From Lentilactobacillus sp. Marseille-Q4993 (GTDB lineage Bacteria > Bacillota > Bacilli > Lactobacillales > Lactobacillaceae): 64,000 nucleotides of DNA. The notes below the pieces were generated by a model. The model was not told the origin of the DNA and searched no databases. It saw only the letters and a list, made by a program, of their open reading frames with translations. The position numbers and the translations under genes were made by a program. The first letter of the stretch is position 1. Each line of letters begins with the position of its first letter. Where the stretch lies: contig NZ_CATNVB010000010.1 in assembly GCF_951230165.1 (NCBI RefSeq), positions 1 through 64,000 of the forward strand, in the 5' to 3' direction. Shown here one piece after another: positions 8,982-17,520 of this stretch.

Positions 8982-9015
8982 AAAAAAACCTCATTCTTTA
9001 ACGAATGAGGTTTTT
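8982..9015 (-). terminator. Attenuator terminator before livJ
   Basis: The minus-strand RNA folds AACCTCATTC (9012-9003) against GAATGAGGTT (8996-8987) with a 6-base loop, followed by a U-run. It lies between the leader peptide and livJ, so it can stop transcription before the operon. Its 5' arm is also one half of the proposed antiterminator. Confidence 0.85.
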
Positions 9016-9134
9016 GATAGTTTCCATCAAGCCCTCATCATTAAAGATGCAAAATAAGGGCTCAACAGATTGATTTATTTTTGAGATCGATTATCTCAAA
9101 ATCAACGTCGGGTCCTTCATCTTTAATAATAAGG
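8996..9134 (-). promoter_or_regulatory. Ribosome-mediated attenuator of the liv operon
   Basis: Four RNA segments can be read. Segment 1 (9134-9118, CCTTATTATTAAAGATG) lies over the leucine codons of the leader. Segment 2 (9049-9033, CATCTTTAATGATGAGG) is complementary to segment 1 over all 17 bases, with two G-U pairs. Segment 3 (9010-8996, CCTCATTCGTTAAAG) is the 5' arm and loop of the terminator; it can instead pair with segment 2 through ATGAGG/CCTCAT and CTTTAA/TTAAAG. Leucine starvation would stall ribosomes on segment 1, free segment 2 and open the terminator. With leucine present, 1:2 forms and transcription stops. The pairings are seen; the mechanism is inferred. Confidence 0.8.
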
Positions 9135-9198
9135 CTAAGTTCTGACGAACAGAGGCTACTATGTATTCAACTGATTTTTGCGAGCTGTTATTGATCAT
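9091..9198 (-). CDS. Leader peptide of the liv operon (35 aa)
   Basis: A short reading frame with an ideal site: AGGAGG 8 bases before ATG at 9198, and TAA at 9091-9093. The product has 35 residues, 12 of them Leu, Ile or Val. Residues 21-25 read L-A-L-L-L, encoded TTA-GCC-TTA-TTA-TTA. Its codons sit on segment 1 of the attenuator described in the neighbouring entry. The peptide probably has no function of its own: its translation rate is the sensor. It lies 35 bases downstream of the predicted transcription start. Confidence 0.8.
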   Translation of the reverse strand: MINNSSQKSVEYIVASVRQNLALLLKMKDPTLILR

Positions 9199-9239
9199 GA
9201 TGGTAACCTCCTGTTCAGAACTTTTATTTGATGATGAAA

Positions 9240-9267
9240 AGTATATCCTTTTCTAATTAAATGTCAA
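9240..9267 (-). promoter_or_regulatory. Promoter of the liv leader and operon
   Basis: On the minus strand TTGACA and TATACT are 16 bases apart. Transcription should begin near 9233, about 20 bases before the leader's AGGAGG. Confidence 0.8.
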
Positions 9268-9392
9268 TAACTCTAATAAAATATTTGCGATTTAGATTCT
9301 GTTTTCCTTGATGCAAACGGCTTTATTAATTTATTTTATTTTTTCACTGACACTTCTCTAATATTTTTAATGATTTTCTTTTCAAAAAAAGG

Positions 9393-9421
9393 TTTACAAC
9401 CGCCCTAAAATTCGGTAAACT
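9393..9421 (+). promoter_or_regulatory. Promoter of tRNA-Leu
   Basis: TTTACA and TAAACT are 17 bases apart and end about 20 bases before the tRNA 5' end. Confidence 0.6.
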
Positions 9422-9442
9422 TTTATTATTGTTTTGATTCAT

Positions 9443-9527
9443 GCCGGAGTGGCGGAACTGGCAGACGCGCTGGACTCAAAATCCAGTGTCCGTTGAGGAC
9501 GTGTGGGTTCGAACCCCACCTCCGGTA
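9443..9527 (+). tRNA. tRNA-Leu (anticodon CAA)
   Basis: The acceptor stem GCCGGAG pairs with CTCCGGT, followed by discriminator A. The anticodon stem is CTGGA/TCCAG around loop CTCAAAA, giving anticodon CAA (reads UUG). The long variable arm GTCC-GTTG-GGAC is typical of leucine tRNAs, and the T-arm GTGGG-TTCGAAC-CCCAC is intact. CCA is not encoded. There is no sign of an integrated element at its 3' end. Confidence 0.95.
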
Positions 9528-9535
9528 TAAATTTA

Positions 9536-9569
9536 AAAGGCCCCTGAGAATTTTCTCAGAGGCCTTTTT
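9536..9569. terminator. Bidirectional terminator between tRNA-Leu and the wall hydrolase
   Basis: AAAGGCC-C-CTGAGA pairs with TCTCAG-A-GGCCTTT, with A-rich and T-rich flanks. It serves the tRNA on the plus strand and the convergent hydrolase gene on the minus strand. Confidence 0.85.
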
Positions 9570-9570
9570 G

Positions 9571-11382
9571 CTACTTAGAATAGTTTATATCTGCTTTCTT
9601 TACATACGCAATTCGGTGATTGAACTGAATTTGCACGTAGCTTTCATTACTTGAAACCACTTTTTCTTTGGTTTCATCGTTTAAAGTCGAATTGTAGTAG
9701 TCAGCCTTGACTACATCATCAGCAACATACTTTTGACCAGCTTTTAGCTGAGCGAATGGTTTAATGGCAGCACTCTTAAATCCAGCTTTGGCAAGTGTTG
9801 ATTCATCTGGGTACGCCCCACCATAAACATCAACTGTTTTCTTTGCTGGCGTAATCACTGCTCCTTCCGAAGTAGTAACGTTCTTATCATTAGGGTTATA
9901 GAACCAAGCCTTTTTACCGTCATAGTTGATTGCCGTCCAGTCACCCTTCTGATCAACCTTAACGAATTGTTGGCCGTAAACTGCTTTATCAGACCAATCG
10001 CTGACATCGGTTGTTCCTGATTTTCCTTGTTTGAAATTGTTATCAGTGATCAACTTACCATCAATGGTTGGTTTATCCCTAAGGTAAACAAAATTAGCCC
10101 CTGCTTTAGTCAATGTTTCCTTACCTGAAGTTAATTTTTCAGTCTTCGATTGTAGATTGGTTGCCTTGTTAGGCGTAATCGTAATTACATTTGTATGAAC
10201 CTTTGATGGCTTACTGAAATCGACTCCGAGCAACTTGAAGTAGTGATTCCAATCCCAATAAGTACCTGGGTCCCAGTGCATTCCTGCCTGGTCCTTAGCC
10301 TCCAAACCAGGAACATTGTCGTGACCAAAAATATGTTGCCTGTCTAGAGGGATATTATAGCGGCTTGCCAAAACCTTAACTAGCTTAGCTGACTGCCGAT
10401 ACATTGGTTCGGTGAACCACTTACCACCGTGAACAGCGTATCCTTCATGTTCAATTCCCACAGAGTGACTATTCACATACCAGTTGCCTGCATGCCAAGC
10501 AACGTTATTGGGCCGAATGAACTCAGCAATCTGACCATCATTCGACCTAACCATAAAATTGGCAGCGGCGTAACTCTGACCTTGAAACAGCTTAATTGCA
10601 TCATCGAATGAAGTTTCGGTATTGTGAATCACGATGTAGCGAATATCAAGACCGTTACGAGGTCGGTCTGACCGATCATAATTACCGTAATCTCCCTTAT
10701 CATCAAACGCATCGTGCGCTGCTGGAATATACTGAACGTTTAAATTAGTGGGATAATTATCATCAAGATTATTTGTTTTGCTCAATTTTAAGGCTGCTAA
10801 TTGTGAAGTTTCTGGCTCAAATCCATTCGCAACGAGGGTAACCTTGCTACCATCTCTAAATGTTTGACTTGCGCCATTTCTAATCGTAGCAAACACAGAG
10901 TCAGCAAATAGTTTGGCAGAATTGCTTTCTGTATCTTGACTATATTTTGCCACTGCCCCATACCATTGGTCAGGGCCACCATTGATATCAAACCCCAGCG
11001 ACTTCTGGTAGTTGGCTAATAATGCCGCTCCAGCTTTAATATTTGCCGCATCATCTGATTTCACTTTCTCCAATGACTGGTTAGATAATTTTGCTGCGGT
11101 TTGGGCAGTAGTTAAAGCACTAACTGTGGAATTTTCAACATCAGTTAAATGCATTACCCCATACCCACCACCAACGCTAGGTTCGAACCCATGATTATTC
11201 CATAGTGTTTCGTTATATGAAACAGCCATCAATATTGATTTAGGAACGTGATATTCATTTGCTGCCTGATCAAAGGCCGATTGCAGGTCTCCTGCCTGAT
11301 CAGCCTGAGCATTGATATTAATTCCAATCACCACCAAAAATGTAGTTAAGAGCGTTAAAATCACCAAATTAACTTTCTTCAT
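9571..11382 (-). CDS. Secreted two-domain peptidoglycan hydrolase (lysozyme-like plus amidase_2)
   Basis: A 603-residue exported protein. A signal peptide (residues 1 to about 29) is followed by a lysozyme/transglycosylase-like domain (about 35-180: FDQAANEYHVPKSILMAVSYNETLWN...GGYGVMHLTD). Next comes an N-acetylmuramoyl-L-alanine amidase domain of the PGRP/T7-lysozyme type (about 245-390), with likely zinc ligands in VIHNTE, FGHDNVPG and the D of HWDPG. The C-terminus (about 430-600) looks like SH3-type wall-binding modules (YLRDKPTIDGKLI, GDWTAINYDGKKAWFYN). It probably cuts both glycan and peptide links during wall turnover. The start is the ATG at 11382; an earlier in-frame TTG has no better site. 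Confidence 0.85.
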   Translation of the reverse strand: MKKVNLVILTLLTTFLVVIGININAQADQAGDLQSAFDQAANEYHVPKSILMAVSYNETLWNNHGFEPSVGGGYGVMHLTDVENSTVSALTTAQTAAKLSNQSLEKVKSDDAANIKAGAALLANYQKSLGFDINGGPDQWYGAVAKYSQDTESNSAKLFADSVFATIRNGASQTFRDGSKVTLVANGFEPETSQLAALKLSKTNNLDDNYPTNLNVQYIPAAHDAFDDKGDYGNYDRSDRPRNGLDIRYIVIHNTETSFDDAIKLFQGQSYAAANFMVRSNDGQIAEFIRPNNVAWHAGNWYVNSHSVGIEHEGYAVHGGKWFTEPMYRQSAKLVKVLASRYNIPLDRQHIFGHDNVPGLEAKDQAGMHWDPGTYWDWNHYFKLLGVDFSKPSKVHTNVITITPNKATNLQSKTEKLTSGKETLTKAGANFVYLRDKPTIDGKLITDNNFKQGKSGTTDVSDWSDKAVYGQQFVKVDQKGDWTAINYDGKKAWFYNPNDKNVTTSEGAVITPAKKTVDVYGGAYPDESTLAKAGFKSAAIKPFAQLKAGQKYVADDVVKADYYNSTLNDETKEKVVSSNESYVQIQFNHRIAYVKKADINYSK

Positions 11383-11559
11383 TACCAACCCACTCCATTC
11401 AAATAGATTAGTAATATCATACTCCGTAATTAAAAAAACATGAAGAAAATTTAAATCTTGGTTTCACTGATAGAATAGGCTTTCATGACATGGTGACGAC
11501 ACATTTCTAATTTTCACGAATCAAGTGTCCTATCACTTTCCAATTATACCGACAATCAG

Positions 11560-11934
11560 CTACTTTTCCTCTTGATATGTATTAATTTTAACTAATTTAC
11601 TATCAAGGCCAAGTACCATATTAGTTTTGAAGAACAAGCCAAAATCACCAGCTTGCTTTATCGTTACAACATAGTACAAAACCTTGCCGCTGCCTTGATT
11701 ATCAGATTCAAACCTAACATCAGCGTGTTTAAGGGATTTTAATTTTGAAAAGGTTCGTTTGTCTGCACAAAGCTTTTTTAATTTAGCTTGATTCTTAGAA
11801 TGAATAGCTGCATTAACCTCGCTCTGTCCGACCCATTCGATCCAGTAATCCGACAAATAAAACGTGACTGCTCCGACACTGAACATTACCGCTACCATAA
11901 CACCTAATATTTTCAATCCTCGCTTCAAAGCCAT
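11560..11934 (-). CDS. Small membrane-anchored protein of unknown function
   Basis: I do not recognise this 124-residue protein. It has one N-terminal hydrophobic segment (GLKILGVMVAVMFSVGAVTFYL), then a basic helical stretch (SKNQAKLKKLC) and a beta-rich tail (VLYYVVTIKQAGDFGLFF). The topology is probably a single-pass protein with its C-terminus outside. I start at ATG 11934, where AAGGA is close upstream (4 bases); a 44-residue extension upstream has no ribosome site and unlike composition. The start is uncertain. Confidence 0.55.
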   Translation of the reverse strand: MALKRGLKILGVMVAVMFSVGAVTFYLSDYWIEWVGQSEVNAAIHSKNQAKLKKLCADKRTFSKLKSLKHADVRFESDNQGSGKVLYYVVTIKQAGDFGLFFKTNMVLGLDSKLVKINTYQEEK

Positions 11935-12168
11935 CACATCCTTGTAAATTACTTTACCATTTTTAGTGTGAATCATTTCAGAGAGACAACAATTAAAAAT
12001 AATTTTTAAAATATTTTCGGTTGTTTTTTGATGATTTACTTCTATATGTGGCCATACAAATTTCACTTTTAAAACTAGCCCCGGTTTTAACTTTTTAGAT
12101 TTTCCTGCTTTACATCCCCCTTTTGATGTGCTAAATTTTTAATTGTTAAAACAAAATGAAAAAGCAAA

Positions 12169-12431
12169 AAGAAAGACGAGTAAGTTATCTCATACTCACA
12201 GTGAGTCGGGAATTAGTGCAAACCCGATGTGTCCCTGAGATTTCTGAATAACACTTTCTTAGCTGCAATCTGAACAACCTGTTAGGTCTAGTAGGAAATG
12301 CCGTAGACTGGAACGTTATCCTCAGTGGAGCATGTTAGTGCTCTTATTGAGGTGGTCTATTTTACATAGGCAACTTGGGTGGTACCGCGAAAAGTCTTTC
12401 GTCCCTTGGTTGGGAACGGAAGGCTTTTTTT
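12169..12431 (+). promoter_or_regulatory. T-box riboswitch, asparagine-specific
   Basis: The Stem I base AAGAAAG (12169-12175) pairs with CTTTCTT (12254-12260). The specifier region CTGAATAACAC holds codon AAC (Asn) at 12250-12252. The T-box TTGGGTGGTACCGCG is at 12375-12389, where tRNA 3'-NCCA pairs. A strong terminator follows: AGTCTTTCGTCCC pairs with GGGAACGGAAGGCT, then a T-run (12392-12431). Uncharged tRNA-Asn would stabilise the antiterminator and turn on asnA-asnS. A weak promoter (TTGATG, 17 bases, TTAAAA) lies at 12123-12151. Confidence 0.93.
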
Positions 12432-12470
12432 GTTCCCTAAAAAATAAAAAAATTAGAGGAGCTACACATT

Positions 12471-13478
12471 ATGCAATTAATTATTCCAGATCATTACGAT
12501 CCAAAACTACCAGTTAGAAAAACCCAGGAAGCTATCCGTTATATCAGAGAGACCTTCCAAGACGAATTTGGAAAGGAAATGAACCTTTCTCGAGTATCGG
12601 CGCCAATGTTTGTCAAGAGATCAACAGGTCTTAACGATAACCTTAACGGGGTTGAAACTCCAGTATCGTTCACGATGAAGGAAATCCCTGGAGAGACCAT
12701 TGAAGTTGTTCACTCACTTGCCAAGTGGAAGCGTTGGGCTTTGAAACGTTTTGATTTCAAGATGCACACCGGCCTTTACACCAACATGAACGCCATCAGA
12801 AAAGATGAAGATATCGACAACATTCACTCGATTTACGTTGACCAATGGGATTGGGAAAAGGTAATTGCTAAGGAAGAACGAAACGAAGAAACCTTAAAGG
12901 CAACCGTTCGAAAAATCTTCAAAGTTATCAAGCATATGGAACACGAAGTTTGGTACAAGTACCCAGAAGCTGTATACCACTTACCTGATGAAATTCACTT
13001 TGTTACTACTCAAGAACTAGAAGATCGTTACCCTGACCTTGACCGCCAAGCTCGTGAAGATGCTATTTGTAAGGAACTTGGTTGTGTCTTCTTAATGAAG
13101 ATTGGTGGTCCATTGAAGAGTGGTAAGCGTCACGATGGCCGCGCCCCTGACTACGACGACTGGGAATTAAACGGCGATATCATCTTCTGGTATGAACCAT
13201 TGAACCGTTCACTCGAGGTATCAAGCATGGGTATCAGAGTTGATGCTGATGCAATGAAGCGTCAACTTAAGATGGCAGACGCTGAAGATAGACTTCAATA
13301 CCCATTCCATAAAGCAATCATGAACGAAGAACTTCCATTCACTATCGGTGGTGGAATTGGTCAATCACGTTTGTGCATGTTGCTTCTTGGTAAGGCTCAC
13401 GTTGGTGAAGTTCAAGCAAGTATCTGGCCGGACGAAATGGACGAAAAGTGCGAAAAAGCAGGAATCCATATTCTATAG
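12471..13478 (+). CDS. asnA: Aspartate-ammonia ligase
   Basis: A 335-residue enzyme that makes asparagine from aspartate, ammonia and ATP in the cytoplasm. It has the AsnA fold, related to class II tRNA synthetases. Diagnostic stretches are [46 protein letters not shown] and [24 protein letters not shown]. The length is normal. It starts at ATG 12471 with GAGGAG 9 bases upstream. It is the first gene after the Asn T-box and is followed by asnS, so synthesis and charging of Asn share one switch. Confidence 0.96.
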   Translation: MQLIIPDHYDPKLPVRKTQEAIRYIRETFQDEFGKEMNLSRVSAPMFVKRSTGLNDNLNGVETPVSFTMKEIPGETIEVVHSLAKWKRWALKRFDFKMHTGLYTNMNAIRKDEDIDNIHSIYVDQWDWEKVIAKEERNEETLKATVRKIFKVIKHMEHEVWYKYPEAVYHLPDEIHFVTTQELEDRYPDLDRQAREDAICKELGCVFLMKIGGPLKSGKRHDGRAPDYDDWELNGDIIFWYEPLNRSLEVSSMGIRVDADAMKRQLKMADAEDRLQYPFHKAIMNEELPFTIGGGIGQSRLCMLLLGKAHVGEVQASIWPDEMDEKCEKAGIHIL

Positions 13479-13489
13479 GAGGTAATTTT

Positions 13490-14785
13490 TTGGAAACCAT
13501 CAACATCATTCATTCACCCAAATACGTTAACCAAAAGGTTCGCATTGGTGTCTGGGTAAGCAACAAACGAAGTAGTGGTAAAATTGCCTTTCTTGAACTA
13601 CGGGACGGAACCGCATTCTTCCAAGGCGTTGTCTTAAAAAACGACATTGGTGAAGAAAAATTCAAGGAAGCAACTGAGTTACGCCAAGAAACCAGCCTGT
13701 ACGTCACTGGTGAAATTCACGAGGACAGCCGATCAAAGTTTGGCTATGAAATCCAAATTGAGGACTTTGAAGTCGTAGGAGAAAGTAACGATTATCCCAT
13801 CACACCAAAGGAACACGGAATCGACTTTCTGCTTGACCACCGTCATTTGTGGTTAAGATCATCAAAGCCTAACGCTCTGATGAAAATCAGAAGCGAGGTG
13901 ATCCACGCTTGTTACGACTTCTTCTACTCACGTGAATTCACTAAGTTCGATGCTCCGATTTTGACTGGATCTGCTCCAGAAGGAACGACTGAGCTTTTTG
14001 AAACTGATTATTTTGGTCAAAATGCCTACCTATCCCAAACCGGTCAACTTTACGGAGAAGCCGGAGCAATGGCATTAGGCAAAATCTTTACTTTCGGGCC
14101 CACCTTTAGAGCAGAAAAATCAAAGACTCGGCGGCACCTCACTGAGTTTTGGCAAATTGAACCAGAAATGGCTTGGTACCACCAGGATGAAAGTTTGGAA
14201 CTCCAAGAACAGTTCGTTGCTTACCTTGTTCAATCAGTTATTGACAACTGCCCACAAGAACTTGAGGTTATCGGTCGTGATGTTGATACGTTGAAGAAAT
14301 ACACTCAACTTCCCTATCCCCGCATATCATACGATGACGCTATCAGTCTCCTCCAAGACAATGGTTTTGACGTAAAATGGGGAATCGATTTTGGGTCACC
14401 TGAAGAAACATTCCTTGCAAACCACTTTGACAAACCTGTGTTTGTTATGAACTATCCAAAGGATATCAAGGCATTCTACATGCAACCACATCCAACGAGA
14501 GATGATTTAGTCATCTGTGCGGATTTGCTTGCGCCTGAAGGATATGGCGAAATCATCGGTGGTTCTGAGCGGTCAGCAGATTACGATTATATAGTTGGCC
14601 GGCTGAAAGAAACTGGTCAAGATTTAAGTAACTACACTTGGTACCTTGATCTCTTGAAGTACGGTCCAGTTCCTCACTCCGGGTTTGGAATGGGATTGGA
14701 ACGATTCTTGACTTGGATCACCCATGAAGACCACTTGAGAGAAAACATTCCGTTCCCACGGATGTTGCATAGATTGGAACCATAG
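13490..14785 (+). CDS. asnS: Asparaginyl-tRNA synthetase
   Basis: A 431-residue class IIb synthetase. An N-terminal OB-fold anticodon-binding domain (about 1-110) precedes the catalytic domain. Motif 2 is [20 protein letters not shown] and motif 3 is [13 protein letters not shown]. The start is most likely TTG at 13490, with AGGAGG 7 bases upstream overlapping the asnA stop codon. A reading that begins earlier would start inside asnA without a ribosome site. It is co-transcribed with asnA. Confidence 0.95.
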   Translation: METINIIHSPKYVNQKVRIGVWVSNKRSSGKIAFLELRDGTAFFQGVVLKNDIGEEKFKEATELRQETSLYVTGEIHEDSRSKFGYEIQIEDFEVVGESNDYPITPKEHGIDFLLDHRHLWLRSSKPNALMKIRSEVIHACYDFFYSREFTKFDAPILTGSAPEGTTELFETDYFGQNAYLSQTGQLYGEAGAMALGKIFTFGPTFRAEKSKTRRHLTEFWQIEPEMAWYHQDESLELQEQFVAYLVQSVIDNCPQELEVIGRDVDTLKKYTQLPYPRISYDDAISLLQDNGFDVKWGIDFGSPEETFLANHFDKPVFVMNYPKDIKAFYMQPHPTRDDLVICADLLAPEGYGEIIGGSERSADYDYIVGRLKETGQDLSNYTWYLDLLKYGPVPHSGFGMGLERFLTWITHEDHLRENIPFPRMLHRLEP

Positions 14786-14812
14786 CTAAACACACTAAGT
14801 GGCTGAAACTTA

Positions 14813-14920
14813 AGTAGGCACACTGAAGAAATGCAGCGATATTTTTCATGAATATGAAATTATCGCTGCTTTTTTGTGCTTACGAAAATACTTGCTACCC
14901 ACAGAAATCACTAATTGTTT
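14813..14920. repeat. Dispersed terminator-bearing repeat, copy 2
   Basis: The hairpin GCAGCGATA...TATCGCTGC is followed by T6, then a tail matching copy 1 (ATACTTGCTACC-CACAG, then AATCACTAATTGTT). Compared with copy 1, about 30 bases between these tail blocks are missing. It lies after asnS and should end the asnA-asnS transcript. Confidence 0.65.
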
Positions 14921-14951
14921 TACCCATTTTTTACAAATAATCAACCGTCCT

Positions 14952-14980
14952 TTTACACTCCATTGGTAACTTAGTAGATG
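14952..14980 (+). promoter_or_regulatory. Probable promoter of the PAP2 phosphatase gene
   Basis: TTTACA and TAGATG are 17 bases apart, about 65 bases before the start codon. The untranslated leader between contains complementary GGAGA and TCTCC tracts that may fold. Confidence 0.45.
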
Positions 14981-15044
14981 GAGAGAAGGAATACATACAC
15001 CCCTTTGTGTTCTTCTCCCAAATTCTATTTGGAGAGGGATCATT

Positions 15045-16823
15045 ATGCAAAACCATACCTTCAAGACAAAAATGTCCGTTTTTGTTTCAACGCTTGCACT
15101 TACCACAATTGCTGCAACAGGTGTTAGTGCAGTAGCTCCCCACACCGCTCACGCAGCCGGAGAAACTAAGTCACAAATTGCCCAACAATTAGCTCCAAAA
15201 AAAGCTAATTACGGTTACTACGTTGACTCGTACCAGAAAAACGTCAAGGATAACGACAAACCTGGAACCAATCCTGGAATCGATATTTTCGACAATACTT
15301 TCTTACAGTACTGGTCGCCAGCAAACGGTGGCAAAAAATTAGATCCAAATATTTTGCAACAAAATCTCGACAAATCGATTGCCATTACCAAAAAACGCAA
15401 TCAGGATGAAACAGTTCGCTCATACCTCACTGATCGTCGGGATTTACGGTACAACCTTATCTCTGGTTTGGGACCGTACGCAAATGCCTTCATTAAGAAC
15501 GCAGCTGCTCAAACTGATTACAACGATTACCCAAGCACCCCACTTCCAGGTAATACGCCATACAGTAGCATGACCTGGGCGGATGAAAATTCCAAACTTG
15601 GAGATTTAGTTAAGTTAGTCAACCTCACTGAGAACTCTGATTGGTCCGGAACTGGTACGCCAAAATCTTACATCCAGTTCACCCGACCTTATCGCCAAAG
15701 TGATCAAGTCTCAGTCAACCCAGCATTAAAGAACGTAATGGCCAATGCCAAAGCTAACGATTTTGACTTCCCATCTGGCCACACCACCGCAGCGTTCGAA
15801 ACTGGTGAAACATTGGCCTATGCACTTCCCCAAAGGTTCCAACAACTAATTACTCGTTCATCTGAAGTTGGTTACGACCGCGTCTTAGCTGGTCGACACT
15901 CACCTCTTGCCGTTATGGGCGGCCGGGTGATTGGAACAGCCATCACCGCTTCTGTTTTAAATGACAAGAATAATTCAGACTTATTGAAGCAGGCAGCGAG
16001 TGAAGCCCAATCCAAACTACTAGCTAAGAGTACTGATAAGACTAGCAAGGATGACTTTAGTAGCTACCAGAAAAACAGAGCTGATTACCGCTACCGGCTA
16101 ACTTATGGATTCAAAGCAACCGGCGATACCAACAAGCCAATGGTTGTCCCTAAGGGCGCTGAGGTTCTGCTCAAAACAAGATTGCCATACCTCAATGATT
16201 CCCAACGCCGAGAGGTTCTCTACACGACTGGATTGCCATCAGGATACCCAATGACAGGTGATACTGAGGGGTGGGGTCGCTTAGACCTCTTCTCAGCAGC
16301 CAATGGTTACGGTGCCTTTCTTGGAAACACAACTATCAACATGGATGCTTCCAAGGGTGGCTTCAATGCTAAGGACACCTTCATGAACAATATCTATGGT
16401 AAGGGATCATTAACTAAGGATGGCAGTGGTAGCCTCACCCTCGCTGGTAAGAATAGTTTCAGTGGTGGCACCACGGTTAAAGACGGTTCCCTTGTTATCA
16501 CTAATAACTCTGGACTTGGTAACGGCGACGTTAAACTAAATGATGGTACTCTCAAAGTAGACACCTCTAAAGCAGTTGTTAAGGGCAATTTCAAACAAGC
16601 TAACAAAGCATCCCTAACCCTAGATGCCAATGACAGCTTGACCATTAACGACAATGCCAAACTAGGTGGTACTCTCTCAATCAATCCTACCCATCTCAAA
16701 GCTGGCCACTACCTGTTGAAGGCTGATCACCTCACTGGTAAGTTTGCCAAAGTCCACTTTGATGGTCACAAGGGCTGGACAATTCAATACACTAAGCACG
16801 GAGTTAAATTAGCAACCAAATAG
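15045..16823 (+). CDS. Secreted PAP2-family acid phosphatase with autotransporter-type beta repeat
   Basis: A 592-residue exported protein. The signal peptide (MQNHTFKTKMSVFVSTLALT..., cleavage near AHAA) is followed by a PAP2/vanadium-haloperoxidase-type phosphatase domain. This has an RPY region (FTRPYRQSD), DFPSGHTTAAF and GYDRVLAGRHSPLAVMGGRVIG, the three-part catalytic site with both histidines. After about residue 445 there is a glycine/serine-rich stretch (GKGSLTKDGSGSLTLAGKNSFSGGTTVKDGSL) like the autotransporter-associated beta-strand repeat. No sortase motif or TM anchor is visible. It probably releases phosphate from extracellular esters. Confidence 0.85.
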   Translation: MQNHTFKTKMSVFVSTLALTTIAATGVSAVAPHTAHAAGETKSQIAQQLAPKKANYGYYVDSYQKNVKDNDKPGTNPGIDIFDNTFLQYWSPANGGKKLDPNILQQNLDKSIAITKKRNQDETVRSYLTDRRDLRYNLISGLGPYANAFIKNAAAQTDYNDYPSTPLPGNTPYSSMTWADENSKLGDLVKLVNLTENSDWSGTGTPKSYIQFTRPYRQSDQVSVNPALKNVMANAKANDFDFPSGHTTAAFETGETLAYALPQRFQQLITRSSEVGYDRVLAGRHSPLAVMGGRVIGTAITASVLNDKNNSDLLKQAASEAQSKLLAKSTDKTSKDDFSSYQKNRADYRYRLTYGFKATGDTNKPMVVPKGAEVLLKTRLPYLNDSQRREVLYTTGLPSGYPMTGDTEGWGRLDLFSAANGYGAFLGNTTINMDASKGGFNAKDTFMNNIYGKGSLTKDGSGSLTLAGKNSFSGGTTVKDGSLVITNNSGLGNGDVKLNDGTLKVDTSKAVVKGNFKQANKASLTLDANDSLTINDNAKLGGTLSINPTHLKAGHYLLKADHLTGKFAKVHFDGHKGWTIQYTKHGVKLATK

Positions 16824-16852
16824 TTTATCCCTCATTTCCTACTCCTCCATAA

Positions 16853-16901
16853 AAAATCCTCTCAGTTATCAACTACGCAGTTGAACTAAGAGGATTTTTT
16901 T
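16853..16901. terminator. Bidirectional terminator between convergent genes
   Basis: AAATCCTCT...AGTT..CAACT pairs with AGTTG-AACT...AGAGGATTT, flanked by A- and T-runs. It serves the phosphatase gene (+) and the membrane protein gene (-). Confidence 0.85.
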
Positions 16902-16911
16902 ATAAACATTT

Positions 16912-17448
16912 TTATTTACCATTCACAAACACTGCGTTAAACACAATGAGGATCACCCCAGTAGCCAATACTGGTAGCCATAGTTTCTTCACAGTTTGCA
17001 GCAACGACAACCACCATCGTTTTAGATAGCTATCACTCTGGACAAACTTATTGTTATTAATAACTTCGGCAGCTAACCACGTCAAAGCCAAATAAAAGAT
17101 CATTCTAACAACAAACATAAGCACACTAACCAGACCGGTACCTAGGTTTCCTGACTTAATTGCCAATATTATGGCTGCGAGTGAAGCCCCTGTAAACATT
17201 GCATAGTATAGCGCTGGAATCCGCAAACCACCTAGGTAGGGAATCAATGAAATCAGCAGATATATGAATAGTGCTTTTACTGCCTCTGTAATTCCGTACC
17301 GTAAGAACTTGACTGAAAAACCTACTTGAAAGTTTCCAACAACAAATGAAGGATTAGCTTTATGCACTAACAGCAATAAGATCCCCATCCATACAACCGA
17401 ACAAATTCCGTACCACACCGCCATTTTCTTTGTATAACTCACCGTCAT
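16912..17448 (-). CDS. Multipass membrane protein of unknown function
   Basis: I do not recognise a family. The 178 residues form about five hydrophobic segments (for example WYGICSVVWMGILLLLV and LFIYLLISLIPYLGGL), with a short basic loop (DSYLKRWWLSLLQTVKKLW) before the last. There are no catalytic motifs. The site before ATG 17448 is weak (GGTAG). Monocistronic, convergent with the phosphatase gene. Confidence 0.65.
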   Translation of the reverse strand: MTVSYTKKMAVWYGICSVVWMGILLLLVHKANPSFVVGNFQVGFSVKFLRYGITEAVKALFIYLLISLIPYLGGLRIPALYYAMFTGASLAAIILAIKSGNLGTGLVSVLMFVVRMIFYLALTWLAAEVINNNKFVQSDSYLKRWWLSLLQTVKKLWLPVLATGVILIVFNAVFVNGK

Positions 17449-17520
17449 CTAATCATCTACCCAACTTTATTATTAACCCAATTATAGCGAATGCTTTTTA
17501 TATTGAAAGAACTCACTGGT

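Noticed and set aside
9443-9570. Integrated element at the tRNA-Leu gene
   Set aside because: The tRNA is followed at once by a terminator and a housekeeping-type gene; no integrase or duplicated tRNA end is seen.
12332-12517. ORF of 61 codons upstream of asnA
   Set aside because: It lies in the T-box riboswitch and runs through its terminator into asnA in another frame.
14846-15145. Minus-strand ORF of 99 codons around the phosphatase start
   Set aside because: Antisense to the promoter and signal peptide of the phosphatase gene, with no ribosome site.
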